DNA from: Gemella massiliensis
Lineage (GTDB): Bacteria > Bacillota > Bacilli > Staphylococcales > Gemellaceae
Direction of reading: 5' to 3'
Length of the DNA stretch: 64,000 nucleotides
NCBI RefSeq assembly: GCF_900120125.1
Contig: NZ_LT635545.1
Coordinates: 56,778 to 120,777 of the forward strand
This document shows, piece by piece, positions 37,847 through 46,707 of this stretch. The notes beneath the pieces were generated by a model. The model did no database searches. It worked only from the letters and a program-made list of their open reading frames with translations, and had not been told where the DNA came from. The first letter of the stretch is position 1; each line of letters opens with the position of its first letter. A program made the position numbers and the translations under genes.

Positions 37847-38002
37847 CTATTTTATAGTTTTTATTTCATTATCTAATTCTTCTACCAAAGCTATTAATCT
37901 ATCAATTTGTGATAAGTCTACCTTTTCAGGTTCGATATTCTCCAACTCGCTCGCAAAATCTTCAAATTTTGTTTTTAATTCCTCTAAAATACTATTAGAC
38001 AC
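37847..38002 (-). CDS. SE1561-like small acidic protein
   Basis: A 51-residue ORF with a GTG start (38002) and GGAG about 10 nt upstream. The product starts MSNSILEELKTKFEDF and continues with a Glu/Asp-rich segment, IEPEKVDLSQIDRLIALVEELD, matching the pattern (P-E-x-V-D-L-x-x-I-D-R-L-I-x-L-x-x-E-L) of the SE1561 family known from staphylococci and relatives. Function is unknown. A helical, acidic, soluble protein is expected. It has its own terminator and lies just upstream of rlmCD on the same strand. Confidence 0.75.
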   Translation of the reverse strand: MSNSILEELKTKFEDFASELENIEPEKVDLSQIDRLIALVEELDNEIKTIK

Positions 38003-38073
38003 TATAAATAATCTCCTTTTTTATTCTCTTCTTCAATTATAATATAATTCCATAAAAATTCAACTTATATATT

Positions 38074-38853
38074 TTATCGCTTTTTAAATATACTATAAAT
38101 TAGTTCATCTCCTAGTTTTGGAAATATCATATTAATTTTTGCACCTAACGCCAATTTAACCGGTGTATTCACCTCACGTTTTTTTCTTTCTATACCTACT
38201 ATTATTTTTCTACAAAGACTTTTTGGCGTAATAGTTTTATCACCCAATTTTTTTAAATATTTCTTATTTTCGTCCGAAGCACTAAAGAAATTTGTCGCAA
38301 CCGGACCGGGATTTACGGTCATAACATGAACATTATCTTCTTTTAATTCTAATCTTAAAGAATTACAATAACCCATAAGCGCAAATTTTGTTGCTGAATA
38401 AATTGATGTATATTGAGTTGCTATTTTCCCTGATAATGATGCTATAGTTACAATAGTTCCTGATTTTTTCTCACGCATTTTTCTAGCAATTTCATTAGTT
38501 AGTTGTATCGTTCCTATAACATTTGTATCAAACATTTTAACTACTTCGTAATCATTAAATTCACTGAACTCTTTCATAATTCCGAAGCCGGCACCATTAA
38601 TCAATATATTAATATTATCTAATTTTTCTATCAGTTTATCTACTTGTTCCTTATCTCCAATATCAACTGAATATGTATTTGTAGTTACATCATCAAAAGT
38701 TTCGCATTTTTTGGCTACTTTATCAAGAGCTTCTTTTCTTCTGGATACTAATATTAAGTGAACATTTCCTTTTTCTGCAAACTGATAAGCGAGTTCCCTA
38801 CCTATTCCACTAGAAGCTCCGGTTATCACAATCGTTTTTTTATCTTTCCCCAT
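38074..38853 (-). CDS. short-chain dehydrogenase/reductase
   Basis: Classical SDR of 259 residues. NADP-binding TGASSGIG is at residues 11-18; the NNAG-type motif reads INGAGFGIM (about residue 85). The catalytic triad is Ser in IASLSGKIA, then YSATKFALMGY (Tyr-x-x-x-Lys, about 152-156). The PGPVATNF motif follows. The sequence is of the DltE/YqjQ-like group with broad or unknown substrate. The 'RK' residues after the first motif (SRRKEAL) favour NADPH. Monocistronic. Confidence 0.9.
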   Translation of the reverse strand: MGKDKKTIVITGASSGIGRELAYQFAEKGNVHLILVSRRKEALDKVAKKCETFDDVTTNTYSVDIGDKEQVDKLIEKLDNINILINGAGFGIMKEFSEFNDYEVVKMFDTNVIGTIQLTNEIARKMREKKSGTIVTIASLSGKIATQYTSIYSATKFALMGYCNSLRLELKEDNVHVMTVNPGPVATNFFSASDENKKYLKKLGDKTITPKSLCRKIIVGIERKKREVNTPVKLALGAKINMIFPKLGDELIYSIFKKR

Positions 38854-39039
38854 AGTACTGACCCTCTTTTATAATTAGTAATACCAGTATATCATATTTT
38901 AAAAGGTTTTTATATATAATTATTGATTTGTAATAATTATATTATGATATCCTAAAAATTCTAGAATTAACCTAGGTTAGTTGTAGGCGTCCATACCACT
39001 ACTAACCATTGCTTAAATATTTGTAAAATAATATATACT

Positions 39040-39066
39040 AAAAAAGACTGTTTATACAGCCTTTTT
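39040..39066 (-). terminator. terminator after copA
   Basis: On the minus strand AAAGGCTGT-ATAA-ACAGTCTTT followed by T residues, overlapping the last codon region of copA. Confidence 0.8.
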
Positions 39067-41281
39067 ATAATTTTATTCTTTTTAGTCTTAGGGCATTTAA
39101 TACAACAGATACAGAGCTTAAGCTCATTGCCAAGCTTGCCATCATCGGATTAAGAAGCATACCGCCAAATGCGTAAAATACGCCCATTGCCATCGGTATT
39201 CCAATAATGTTATAAATAAATGCCCAAAATAAATTTTCTTTTATATTTTTTTCGGTTTTTTTACTTAAATTTATTGCTTTAACTACATCTGCCAAATCAT
39301 TTTTTAATAAAATTATATCAGATGAATCTAATGTTATATCTGTTCCGGTTCCTATTGCAACACCTATATCCGCTTGAACTAACGCCGGAGCATCGTTAAT
39401 ACCATCCCCAACCATTATTACTATTTTATCTTTATTTTGTAATTTTTTTATAGCGGCAGATTTCTCATCAGGAAGAACATCACTTATTACTTCTTTTATT
39501 CCAACTTCACCGGCAATTTTCTCTGCTGTTTGTCTGTTATCACCGGTTAACATAATAACCTCCAAGTTGGAATCTATCATTTTTTTAATTGCAAGTCTGC
39601 TACTTTCTTTAATTTCATCACGAATAGCAACAATACCTAATAACATATTATTCTCTGCTAAATAAACTACTGTTTTAGATTCATTGTTATAATCATTTAT
39701 TTCGTTTTCAAATTTAGAAATATCAATATTATTTTCATTCATGAGTTTTTTATTACCTAAAAGTAGCTTTTTATTATTATAATTTGCTCTAACTCCCTTT
39801 CCTACTATCGTCTCAAAATTTTCCACTTGAATATCTGAAATATTATCAGTATAGTCAATAACCGCTTTTGCTAACGGGTGTTCTGATTTTTTTTCTAATG
39901 CTTTTAATAATATTAAAAAGTTTTCTCTATCATAATTTTTTACGTTTACATCAGTTACTTCAGGAGCACCTTTTGTTATTGTACCGGTTTTATCCAAAAC
40001 AACCGCTGTGGCTTTTGAAATAATTTCTAAAACTTTACCGTTTTTTATAAGAATTCCATTTTCCGCCCCTCTACCTGCACCGACCATTATTGCCGTAGGG
40101 GTGGCTAATCCCAACGCACATGGGCAGGCGATTACCAATACAGAAATAGCAATAGTTAGTGAAAATTCTATGTTCTTATCGGCAATAAAATACCAATATA
40201 AACCGGAGATTAATGCCAACACTATTATCGTTGGAACAAAAATTCCGGCTACTTTATCTGTCAAACGAGATAGTTCTCCTTTATTATTTTGGGTATTTTC
40301 TACTAAGTTTATAATTTTTGACAAAGTAGTATCTTTTCCTACATCAGTTACTCTAAAAGTAATATAACCGTTTGTATTAATAGTACCTGCTACAACCTTA
40401 TCATCCTTCTTTTTTTCTACCGGCATACTTTCACCGGTCAACATAGCCTCATCAATAACAGCATTTCCGGAAACTACAACACCATCAGCTGAAATTTTCT
40501 CTCCTGCTTTAACCCCTACTATATCTCCAACTAATAACTCTGTAGCTTTAATAATTATCTCTTGATTATTTTTAATCAATGTTGCCTTTTCAGGAGTTAG
40601 TTGAATTAATTTATTTACAGCTTCCATTGTTTTTCCTTTTGATAAACTTTCAAAATATTTACCAAGTGTTATTAATGTTAATATAACTCCTGCCGATTCA
40701 TAATAAAGATGATGAACAGCATGAATATTTCCATCTAAAACCCTAATGCTGTTATATAGGCTATAAATAAATGCTGCACTTGTTCCCAAAGCAACTAAAG
40801 AATCCATATTAGGATACCCTGTAAATAATGTTCGATAACCTTTTATAAAGAAATTTCTTCCCATATATAAAATAGGAATAACCAAAATAAATTGGATAAT
40901 TACAAAAGTTTTTGAATTTGTATTCATATCTATTATATTTGGTAAATTTATCATTTCTGCCATGGAAATATACAGTAACGGTAAAGCAAAAATGATAGAA
41001 ACAATTAATCTACTTTTTATTTTACTTAATTCTAATTGTTTTTTATTCTCTTTTTCTGTAAAGGAACTTTCCTCTTGCAATTTTGCTTTATATCCTACCT
41101 TTTCAACTTTATTTATTATTTCATCAGTAGTTTTATTATCTTTATATCTTACTGTTAATTTCTCACCAGCAAGATTTACATTAGCCACATCTACCGAATC
41201 TAGTTTTGAAATAGCCTTTTCTATTCTCATTGCACATGCCGCACAAGTCATCCCCTCTATATCGAATGCTTCTATTTTCAT
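39065..41281 (-). CDS. copA: copper-exporting P-type ATPase
   Basis: P1B-type ATPase of 738 residues that pumps Cu(I) out across the cytoplasmic membrane. One N-terminal heavy-metal domain has GMTCAACAMRIEKA (CxxC at about 14-17). Then come the transmembrane CPC motif in ACPCALGLATPTA (about residues 387-399), the phosphorylation motif DKTGTITKG (about 429), the ATP-binding HP in SEHPLAKAV, TGDNRQTAEKI, and GDGINDAPAL. Two C-terminal helices hold the YN and MSLSS copper-site residues. Last gene of copY-copZ-copA. Confidence 0.96.
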   Translation of the reverse strand: MKIEAFDIEGMTCAACAMRIEKAISKLDSVDVANVNLAGEKLTVRYKDNKTTDEIINKVEKVGYKAKLQEESSFTEKENKKQLELSKIKSRLIVSIIFALPLLYISMAEMINLPNIIDMNTNSKTFVIIQFILVIPILYMGRNFFIKGYRTLFTGYPNMDSLVALGTSAAFIYSLYNSIRVLDGNIHAVHHLYYESAGVILTLITLGKYFESLSKGKTMEAVNKLIQLTPEKATLIKNNQEIIIKATELLVGDIVGVKAGEKISADGVVVSGNAVIDEAMLTGESMPVEKKKDDKVVAGTINTNGYITFRVTDVGKDTTLSKIINLVENTQNNKGELSRLTDKVAGIFVPTIIVLALISGLYWYFIADKNIEFSLTIAISVLVIACPCALGLATPTAIMVGAGRGAENGILIKNGKVLEIISKATAVVLDKTGTITKGAPEVTDVNVKNYDRENFLILLKALEKKSEHPLAKAVIDYTDNISDIQVENFETIVGKGVRANYNNKKLLLGNKKLMNENNIDISKFENEINDYNNESKTVVYLAENNMLLGIVAIRDEIKESSRLAIKKMIDSNLEVIMLTGDNRQTAEKIAGEVGIKEVISDVLPDEKSAAIKKLQNKDKIVIMVGDGINDAPALVQADIGVAIGTGTDITLDSSDIILLKNDLADVVKAINLSKKTEKNIKENLFWAFIYNIIGIPMAMGVFYAFGGMLLNPMMASLAMSLSSVSVVLNALRLKRIKL

Positions 41282-41292
41282 ATTATCATCTC

Positions 41293-41496
41293 CTAAATTT
41301 CAGTAAGTTCATAACCAATTTCTTCCACTGCTTTTATTACTTCATCAACCTTTTCTCTTTCAGAATATTCAACAGTCAATACTTTATTTTCAAAATCAAC
41401 ACTCACACTTTTCACATTATCTAAAGCACAAACAGTCTCCTCTATAACCCTTACACAGTGCATACAACCCATTCCATCTATTTTAAATTGTTTCAT
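41293..41496 (-). CDS. copZ: copper chaperone CopZ
   Basis: Single 67-residue heavy-metal-associated domain. The motif is GMGCMHCVRVIEETV, with the CxxC copper ligands at about residues 11 and 14, and the fold ends EEIGYEL as in other CopZ proteins. It hands Cu(I) to CopA and to CopY. It lies 11 nt upstream of copA and 21 nt downstream of copY, with GGAGGAG before its ATG. Confidence 0.93.
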   Translation of the reverse strand: MKQFKIDGMGCMHCVRVIEETVCALDNVKSVSVDFENKVLTVEYSEREKVDEVIKAVEEIGYELTEI

Positions 41497-41517
41497 TTTT
41501 CTCTCCTCCTAAATTTG

Positions 41518-41967
41518 TTATCTATGACAAATACATTGACCATTATTATGACAGGTACATTGACCTTTAACACAATTACATTCTATTATTTTTTTAGCCG
41601 TTTTTTTCTTTTCTTTTAATCTTGAAATAATATTATCTATATCTTCTACATTTAGTCTGTCCTCATTTATTATGATTTCCATTATTAAACCGGTTTTCCT
41701 TGCACAAATTTTACTTAAAAATTCCCTTGTAATACTCTCAAGACAATCATTTTCACTATATACCGCATTATAAATGAATTTATTACCCTGTTTTCTTGTA
41801 TTTAACATATTTTTTTCAACTAATCTTGAAAGTAATGTCTTGATTGTAGAAACTGACCACCCTTTCTTAAAACTCAGCGTATTAATAACAATCTTACTTG
41901 TAGTATCTATATTACTCCAAACTACTCGCATTACTTCCCACTCTGCTTCAGAAATATTAAGCACCAT
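41518..41967 (-). CDS. copY: copper-responsive repressor CopY
   Basis: BlaI/MecI-type winged-helix repressor of 149 residues. The N-terminal domain begins ISEAEWEVMRVVW, as in CopY/BlaI. The C-terminus has CNCVKGQCTC and a further CIC, i.e. a CxC-x4-CxC metal site expanded by one more pair (CHNNGQCICH). In CopY zinc in the CxC pair keeps the protein on DNA and Cu(I) from CopZ releases it. The extra Cys/His residues are unusual. Autoregulation is expected from the cop boxes upstream. Confidence 0.94.
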   Translation of the reverse strand: MVLNISEAEWEVMRVVWSNIDTTSKIVINTLSFKKGWSVSTIKTLLSRLVEKNMLNTRKQGNKFIYNAVYSENDCLESITREFLSKICARKTGLIMEIIINEDRLNVEDIDNIISRLKEKKKTAKKIIECNCVKGQCTCHNNGQCICHR

Positions 41968-41997
41968 TCGTTAATTCTCCTTTGATTGATTTCCGTC

Positions 41998-42047
41998 TAC
42001 AACTGTAACCTATATATTATTATATTCCCTTTGTCTACAAACGTCAA
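41998..42047 (-). promoter_or_regulatory. copYZA promoter with two cop-box-like sites
   Basis: On the minus strand TTGACG (42047-42042), a 17-bp spacer and TATAAT (42024-42019). A perfect cop box, TACAACTGTA (41998-42007, consensus TACAnnTGTA), lies just downstream of the start point. A second, degenerate box (TACAAACGTC, 42036-42045) overlaps the -35 element. Two boxes flanking the promoter fit cooperative CopY repression, as described in Enterococcus hirae. Confidence 0.85.
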
Positions 42048-42148
42048 CAATTATTTTTAAAAAATATGTATTTTAATTATAAAAATACAAAAATAAGAAA
42101 TCTTAAAATAACTACAATGATAAATAATAAAAAAGAAGTAACTGCCAA

Positions 42149-42868
42149 TTACTTCTCTAAAACAAATATTATTCTTTCCGAATTTTTATAATTTTTATTT
42201 TCCCTGTCAAAATCACAAAAATAATCTTTAATTTTAAATCCTATATTTTTTATTTCTTTTTTCACTTCACATATATCATACGTTCTTTGCCTTTGATATT
42301 CTTCTAATTTCTTATATAGGTTATTTTTTTCTTTAATGAAAAATGTAAGCTCATTCTCCACTTCTAAATTATTTTCCGTTTTATAGGTAAACCATATATA
42401 GCTAATTTCATCATCATCGTATGCAAACACTTTATTTTTTATCATAGTATTAATTTTATTCGGTGTATGAATATCAAAAATAAATTTCCCACCTTTTTCC
42501 AGTGAATTATATACACCTTTTAATCCTGTTTTAAATTGTTGAAAATCTTCCAGATAATTAAACACATCAAATGCGCTTACAATAAAATTAAAACTTTGAT
42601 TTAATTTCTCTATATCTAGCAAGTTCATCACAAAATAATTAACACCGGATTCTTTTTGACTTGCTAAAGCAAGCATTTCCTCACTATTATCTATTGCAAA
42701 AACACCGCCATATTTTTTCAGTTCTGTAAGTAATACACCACTCCCACAACCTAAATCAAGAATTAGAAGATCTTCTTTATCTCCTAATTCTTCTCGTATT
42801 ATCTCTTTATAAGTATCGTAATCAACGTCCATTAATTTGTCATAAACAACACTTAAATTTTTATACAT
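42149..42868 (-). CDS. yqeM: class I SAM-dependent methyltransferase (YqeM-like)
   Basis: 239 residues. The SAM-binding motif I is LLILDLGCGSGVLLTEL (about residues 34-50), followed by an acidic GVFAIDNSEEML and the FNFIVSAFDVFNYLEDF motif IV/V region. It is the last gene of the yqeG-to-yqeM cluster, one base after rsfS, matching yqeM in Bacillus. The methylated substrate is unknown. The stop is close to the end of the cluster; no strong terminator was seen by eye. Confidence 0.85.
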   Translation of the reverse strand: MYKNLSVVYDKLMDVDYDTYKEIIREELGDKEDLLILDLGCGSGVLLTELKKYGGVFAIDNSEEMLALASQKESGVNYFVMNLLDIEKLNQSFNFIVSAFDVFNYLEDFQQFKTGLKGVYNSLEKGGKFIFDIHTPNKINTMIKNKVFAYDDDEISYIWFTYKTENNLEVENELTFFIKEKNNLYKKLEEYQRQRTYDICEVKKEIKNIGFKIKDYFCDFDRENKNYKNSERIIFVLEK

Positions 42869-42869
42869 T

Positions 42870-43208
42870 TTAAACCTCTTTTAGTGGATATCTTTCAAAT
42901 AACAGATCTAATTCATAATATTCTCTGTCATCCCTTGTCAAAATATTGACAATTACATCACCTAAATCCATAAGAACCCACCTAGCCTCTTTTAAACCTT
43001 CCGTACTGTAAATGTCAACACCGCTTTTTAATACTTTTTCTCTTACTTCATTAGCTATAGCTTCTACTTGTCTTGATGTTGGAGCATGACAAATAACGGT
43101 ATAATCATACAATACTCCTGCATCTGTTAAATCATAAGCTACGATGTCGTATCCATGCTTATCATCACAAGCATCAACTACCATCTTTAATAAATTTTCC
43201 ACTTTCAT
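42870..43208 (-). CDS. rsfS: ribosomal silencing factor RsfS
   Basis: 112-residue RsfS/YbeB/Iojap family protein, which binds ribosomal protein L14 and blocks subunit joining in starvation. The motifs YDLTDAGVLYDYTVICHAPTSRQVEAIA and DLGDVIVNILTRDDREYYELDLLF are diagnostic. Its place after yqeK and before yqeM is the usual one. GAGG lies 7 nt before the ATG. Confidence 0.95.
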   Translation of the reverse strand: MKVENLLKMVVDACDDKHGYDIVAYDLTDAGVLYDYTVICHAPTSRQVEAIANEVREKVLKSGVDIYSTEGLKEARWVLMDLGDVIVNILTRDDREYYELDLLFERYPLKEV

Positions 43209-43224
43209 TATGTATCCTCTTTCT

Positions 43225-44094
43225 TTATTTTTTTATAATGTGGAACATCACTACATATAATACATCATCATCCGGATAACGTTCCGCTAATTTATTTATC
43301 AGCTCTTCTAATGTAACACCGTAATACTTAGCATAACGTTCAATCAATGTTTCTCTGGTTACCGGTTTTACCAAATCTACTTCCAAAGTGGCAAACACTG
43401 TATCCGGATCTTCATATGTAGTTGCCTCCAATAAATCTCCTTTTTTGAAGTGTGCTTCACTTTTATTTCTTATAGTTATCGTTTTTTCGTCCGCTAAAAT
43501 TTTATCTTTATTTTTTTCTTTAAAACCTACTCGATAATTTTTTATATTATAATAATTATAACATTCTAACAACGACGGATAAATTCTCTCATCATTATCA
43601 ATCAAATATACTAATGTATATTTTGCAGCAAGTCTTACCGCCTCATCTAAATCGTACTCGGCTATTTCTGTTACTTCTTTTAGGTGTGGATGTTTTCTTT
43701 GCGGTTCTATATAATCAGCAATAAAAATTATTTTCTCAAGTAGAGTCATATGTTTTCTACCGAATGTATGGGTAGCAACTGCAAGTTTTACCTCTTCATC
43801 TTCAATACCAAACTTCTCTCCAATATAAGCACTTCCCACCGGCCCATGTAATACAGCTACAGGATAATCAAGCAACTTCACATCTAAATTATGTAAGATA
43901 ACATATTTTTTCATTTCCACTTCGTCCATCGGTTTGCAAACGTCATGTACTAAAGCGGCAAGAGCTGCTCTTTGCTCACTGACTCCATAAACTTGTGCCA
44001 AATGTTTAGCAACTTCTACTACTCTTAATGTATGTTCATATCGTTTTTCCGGTAATATTTCTTTTACTTTATTTTGAATTTCTTGAAAATCCAT
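43225..44094 (-). CDS. yqeK: YqeK-type HD phosphohydrolase with a C-terminal extension
   Basis: Symmetrical diadenosine tetraphosphatase (Ap4A to two ADP). The HD domain is at residues 1-190: His in YEHTLRVVEVA, then AALVHDVCKP (HD metal pair), VLHGPVG, ATHTFGRKHM, FIADYIEP. Normal YqeK proteins end near residue 190. This one continues to 289 with a charged segment (from about 195: FKEKNKDKIL, then FKKGDLLEATTYEDPD, ETLIERYAKYYGV). I do not recognise that part. The gene overlaps nadD by 26 nt, so both are co-translated. Confidence 0.9.
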   Translation of the reverse strand: MDFQEIQNKVKEILPEKRYEHTLRVVEVAKHLAQVYGVSEQRAALAALVHDVCKPMDEVEMKKYVILHNLDVKLLDYPVAVLHGPVGSAYIGEKFGIEDEEVKLAVATHTFGRKHMTLLEKIIFIADYIEPQRKHPHLKEVTEIAEYDLDEAVRLAAKYTLVYLIDNDERIYPSLLECYNYYNIKNYRVGFKEKNKDKILADEKTITIRNKSEAHFKKGDLLEATTYEDPDTVFATLEVDLVKPVTRETLIERYAKYYGVTLEELINKLAERYPDDDVLYVVMFHIIKK

Positions 44095-44677
44095 ATAGAC
44101 TCAACTCCTCTATGTAATTTTTACATTCTTTTGTAATCATGTAATCTACATTTTTGTTATTCTTTATATTATCTCTTATTAAACTGGAACTTATTTCAAT
44201 AATTGGCGACGGCATTATTTCATAGCTTATAGATTTATAAAAATCATCATTTTCAATAATGTTTCTTAAACTCTCTTCATCTCTTGCAACAAAAATAAAA
44301 GTCACCATTTTTGAAAGCTCTATTATATTATACCATTTTTTTAAATCTTTTACCCTATCCGTTCCAATTATAAAATACAGCTTATCGTCCGGATAAAATT
44401 CTTTAAAATATTTCACCGTATTAAAGCTATAACTTATTGCAGAATTTCTTATTTCATAATCACTTAATTCAAATTTTCTATTACTCTCTATACTTAAACT
44501 TACCATTTTAGCTCTATCTTTATCACTGGCATTTAAAATTCTTTCCTTCAGCGGTGTTATATGCGAAGGAATAAAAATCACTTTTTCTAAATTATAAAAA
44601 TCTAACGCACAACTTGCTGTGATAAGATGTCCTATATGGATAGGATCAAAACTTCCCCCATAAAGTGCTATTTTCAT
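44069..44677 (-). CDS. nadD: nicotinate-nucleotide adenylyltransferase
   Basis: 202-residue enzyme of NAD synthesis, joining nicotinate mononucleotide and ATP. N-terminal IALYGGSFDPIHIGHLITA contains the GSFDPxHxGH nucleotidyl-transfer motif; FIIGTDRVKDLKKWY and the C-terminal EISSSLIRDNIKN (the ISSTxIR-type motif) are also present. One base separates it from yhbY upstream; the 3' end overlaps yqeK. Confidence 0.96.
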   Translation of the reverse strand: MKIALYGGSFDPIHIGHLITASCALDFYNLEKVIFIPSHITPLKERILNASDKDRAKMVSLSIESNRKFELSDYEIRNSAISYSFNTVKYFKEFYPDDKLYFIIGTDRVKDLKKWYNIIELSKMVTFIFVARDEESLRNIIENDDFYKSISYEIMPSPIIEISSSLIRDNIKNNKNVDYMITKECKNYIEELSLYGFSRNSK

Positions 44678-44678
44678 A

Positions 44679-44978
44679 CTACTTCACCAACTCAATTTTT
44701 CTGTACTTTTCTTTTGAACTTTGTTTATACAAAACTATTGTATTTCCGATTAACTGTACCAATTCCGAAGTCGTTCTTTCCGCTAACAGAGTAGCTAATT
44801 CATTTTTATCTTCATCACAATTTTGGAGTATGCTGACTTTTATCAACTCTCTTCGCTCTAAAGCATCCCTTACACCTTTAACCATATCGCTTGTTACTCC
44901 GGATTTTCCTATTTGAAAAATTGGAGTTAGATGATGTGCTAAAGCTCTTAATTGTCTTTTTTGTTTTCCTTTTAACAT
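44679..44978 (-). CDS. yhbY: CRM-domain RNA-binding protein YhbY
   Basis: 99-residue YhbY/YqeI protein that binds pre-50S ribosomal particles. The CRM fold motifs are visible: KRQLRALAHHLTPIFQIGKSGVT (with the GKxG loop), VRDALERRELIKVSIL and LVQLIGNTIVLYK. It is co-transcribed between yqeH and nadD. Confidence 0.94.
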   Translation of the reverse strand: MLKGKQKRQLRALAHHLTPIFQIGKSGVTSDMVKGVRDALERRELIKVSILQNCDEDKNELATLLAERTTSELVQLIGNTIVLYKQSSKEKYRKIELVK

Positions 44979-44994
44979 ATATTCTCGTTTCTTT

Positions 44995-46128
44995 CTATAT
45001 TATTGATTCTCTTACAAATACTTCTATTTCATTCGGTGTGTAAATATCTATAAGACACCCTTTATCACTATTTACCGTAATCCACCCTAATCCTGAAATC
45101 ACTATATCCATCTTCTTATTATCTATTTTAAAACTTCTCTTAACCTGCTGTCTAAAAATTGATACATTCTCTTTAAACGGCGGTTTTAACATTGTTCCTA
45201 AATGTTTTTCAAATATTGTTTCGGCATTACTCAATTTCGTTCTATGAACTTCTACTAAATTTGAAGCATATATTGTAAAACTTTGGCGTTCTCCTGAAAC
45301 AAAATCCATTCTTGCCATTCCACCAAAAAACAACGTTTGCTTCGAATTTAATTGAAAAACACGTGCTTTTATTTCTTTTTTCGGCATTACTAATTTTAAA
45401 CTTTTCGAATCCAAATAATGTGCAATATCATAGTCTAAAATAATCCCCGGTGTATCATAGATACTGGTTACCTTATCTAGCGGTATTTCTATCATACCTA
45501 AAGTTGTTCCCGGAAAATGTGAAGTTGTAATTACATTTTTATCTCCACTGGTCAATTCTATTAACTTATTGATAAGCGTCGACTTACCGACATTAGTCGC
45601 TCCAATTATATAGATGTCTTTATCTTCCCTTAACTCATCCAGTCTATATGCTAATTCTTCAACTCCATAATTTTTAATAGCACTAATCAAAAGAATATCT
45701 TTCACTTTTATTCCTTTTGATTTCATCATTTTAAAGAGCCATTGTTTTATCTTGTTTTCTTTAACTGATTTTGGCAACAAATCTATTTTATTAGCAACAA
45801 GAACTATATCTTTATTATTACCAACTATATCTACTACATCCTCAATCCAGCTTCCGGAAAAATCAAAAATATCCACCACTTTAACTATAAGAGCATTTTT
45901 TTTCTTGGATAACGTCTTTATTAAGGCGTAAAAATCTTCCGCACCCAATTCAACATCAGATACTTCATTATAATTTTTCAAACGAAAGCATCTTTTACAA
46001 ACTAAGTCTTTATCTTTATTTTTCTCAATTACGCTATTAGGTAAATACCCTTGCTTTTTAGGATTCTCTGATTGAACTTCCGCTCCACATCCTATACAAT
46101 ATAATTTATTATCCAATATATCCTCCAT
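44995..46128 (-). CDS. yqeH: ribosome-biogenesis GTPase YqeH
   Basis: Circularly permuted GTPase needed for 30S assembly, 377 residues. An N-terminal zinc finger (CIGCGAEVQSENP... CKRCF, residues 12-42) comes first. The G motifs are permuted: G4 VANKIDLLP (about residue 111), G5 ISAIKNYG, G1 GATNVGKSTLINKL (about 175-188), G2 and then G3 YDTPGI (about 225). The C-terminal part is the RNA-binding domain. Overlaps the end of yqeG by 20 nt. aroE, which sits between yqeH and yhbY in Bacillus, is absent here. Confidence 0.96.
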   Translation of the reverse strand: MEDILDNKLYCIGCGAEVQSENPKKQGYLPNSVIEKNKDKDLVCKRCFRLKNYNEVSDVELGAEDFYALIKTLSKKKNALIVKVVDIFDFSGSWIEDVVDIVGNNKDIVLVANKIDLLPKSVKENKIKQWLFKMMKSKGIKVKDILLISAIKNYGVEELAYRLDELREDKDIYIIGATNVGKSTLINKLIELTSGDKNVITTSHFPGTTLGMIEIPLDKVTSIYDTPGIILDYDIAHYLDSKSLKLVMPKKEIKARVFQLNSKQTLFFGGMARMDFVSGERQSFTIYASNLVEVHRTKLSNAETIFEKHLGTMLKPPFKENVSIFRQQVKRSFKIDNKKMDIVISGLGWITVNSDKGCLIDIYTPNEIEVFVRESII

Positions 46129-46699
46129 TATTGCCCTTTACCTTTTTTTTGGTGAGTTTATATTTTAATACTTTCATCTGTGGAAATACTTTTTTTCTTT
46201 TTAGAATTGTTATTATTATCCCTTCAAAAAAACGGTTAATTCTTGTTTTAAACGCATCTGTTTTTGAAATTGGCTTAACAAGTACACTCATTACGCCAAA
46301 ACTCTTAGCACCCAATATATCCGTTAACACTTGATCACCTAAAATAATAGCTTCTTCCGGCTTTCTATTCAACTTATGAAGAGCTTTTTTAAAACCGGTT
46401 GTAAATGGCTTTTTAGCTCCTGCAACGTACTGTAAATTAAGTTGTTTACAAAATTCTTCAACACGTTCTTCTGTGTTATTAGATACTACAATAATATCAA
46501 ATCCGGCTCTACGCATTCGTTTTAACCAACGATTCAACTCTTTTGTATCTTTTTTACTATCCCACGAAATAAGCGTATTATCTAAATCGGAAATAATTAC
46601 TTTTTTATTGTGCATATTCATATATTCAACATCAATAAACTCATATTTTTCTATAAAATCATCCGGTAAAAAATATCTTCTTAAAATCACTAATATCAC
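46109..46699 (-). CDS. yqeG: YqeG-family HAD phosphatase
   Basis: HAD IIIA subfamily phosphatase, 196 residues. Motif I is VIISDLDNTLISWD (about residues 33-46, nucleophile Asp and acid Asp), motif II VVSNNTEERVEEF, and motif III-IV GAKKPFTTGFKKAL with EEAIILGDQVLTDILGA. The C-terminal tail is basic. Start sites are poorly defined: the GTG at 46699 or the next GTG three codons on; both lie just after the psd stop codon, so translational coupling with psd is likely. First gene of the conserved yqe cluster. Confidence 0.9.
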   Translation of the reverse strand: MILVILRRYFLPDDFIEKYEFIDVEYMNMHNKKVIISDLDNTLISWDSKKDTKELNRWLKRMRRAGFDIIVVSNNTEERVEEFCKQLNLQYVAGAKKPFTTGFKKALHKLNRKPEEAIILGDQVLTDILGAKSFGVMSVLVKPISKTDAFKTRINRFFEGIIITILKRKKVFPQMKVLKYKLTKKKVKGNNGGYIG

Positions 46700-46707
46700 T
46701 CAACAGC

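Noticed and set aside
38960..39000. Hairpin GGTTAGT...ACTAACC upstream of the SDR and downstream of copA
   Set aside because: Imperfect, no T run and no promoter; not supported as terminator or RNA gene.
40008..40367. 119-codon ORF antisense to copA
   Set aside because: Shadow of the highly conserved copA coding region.
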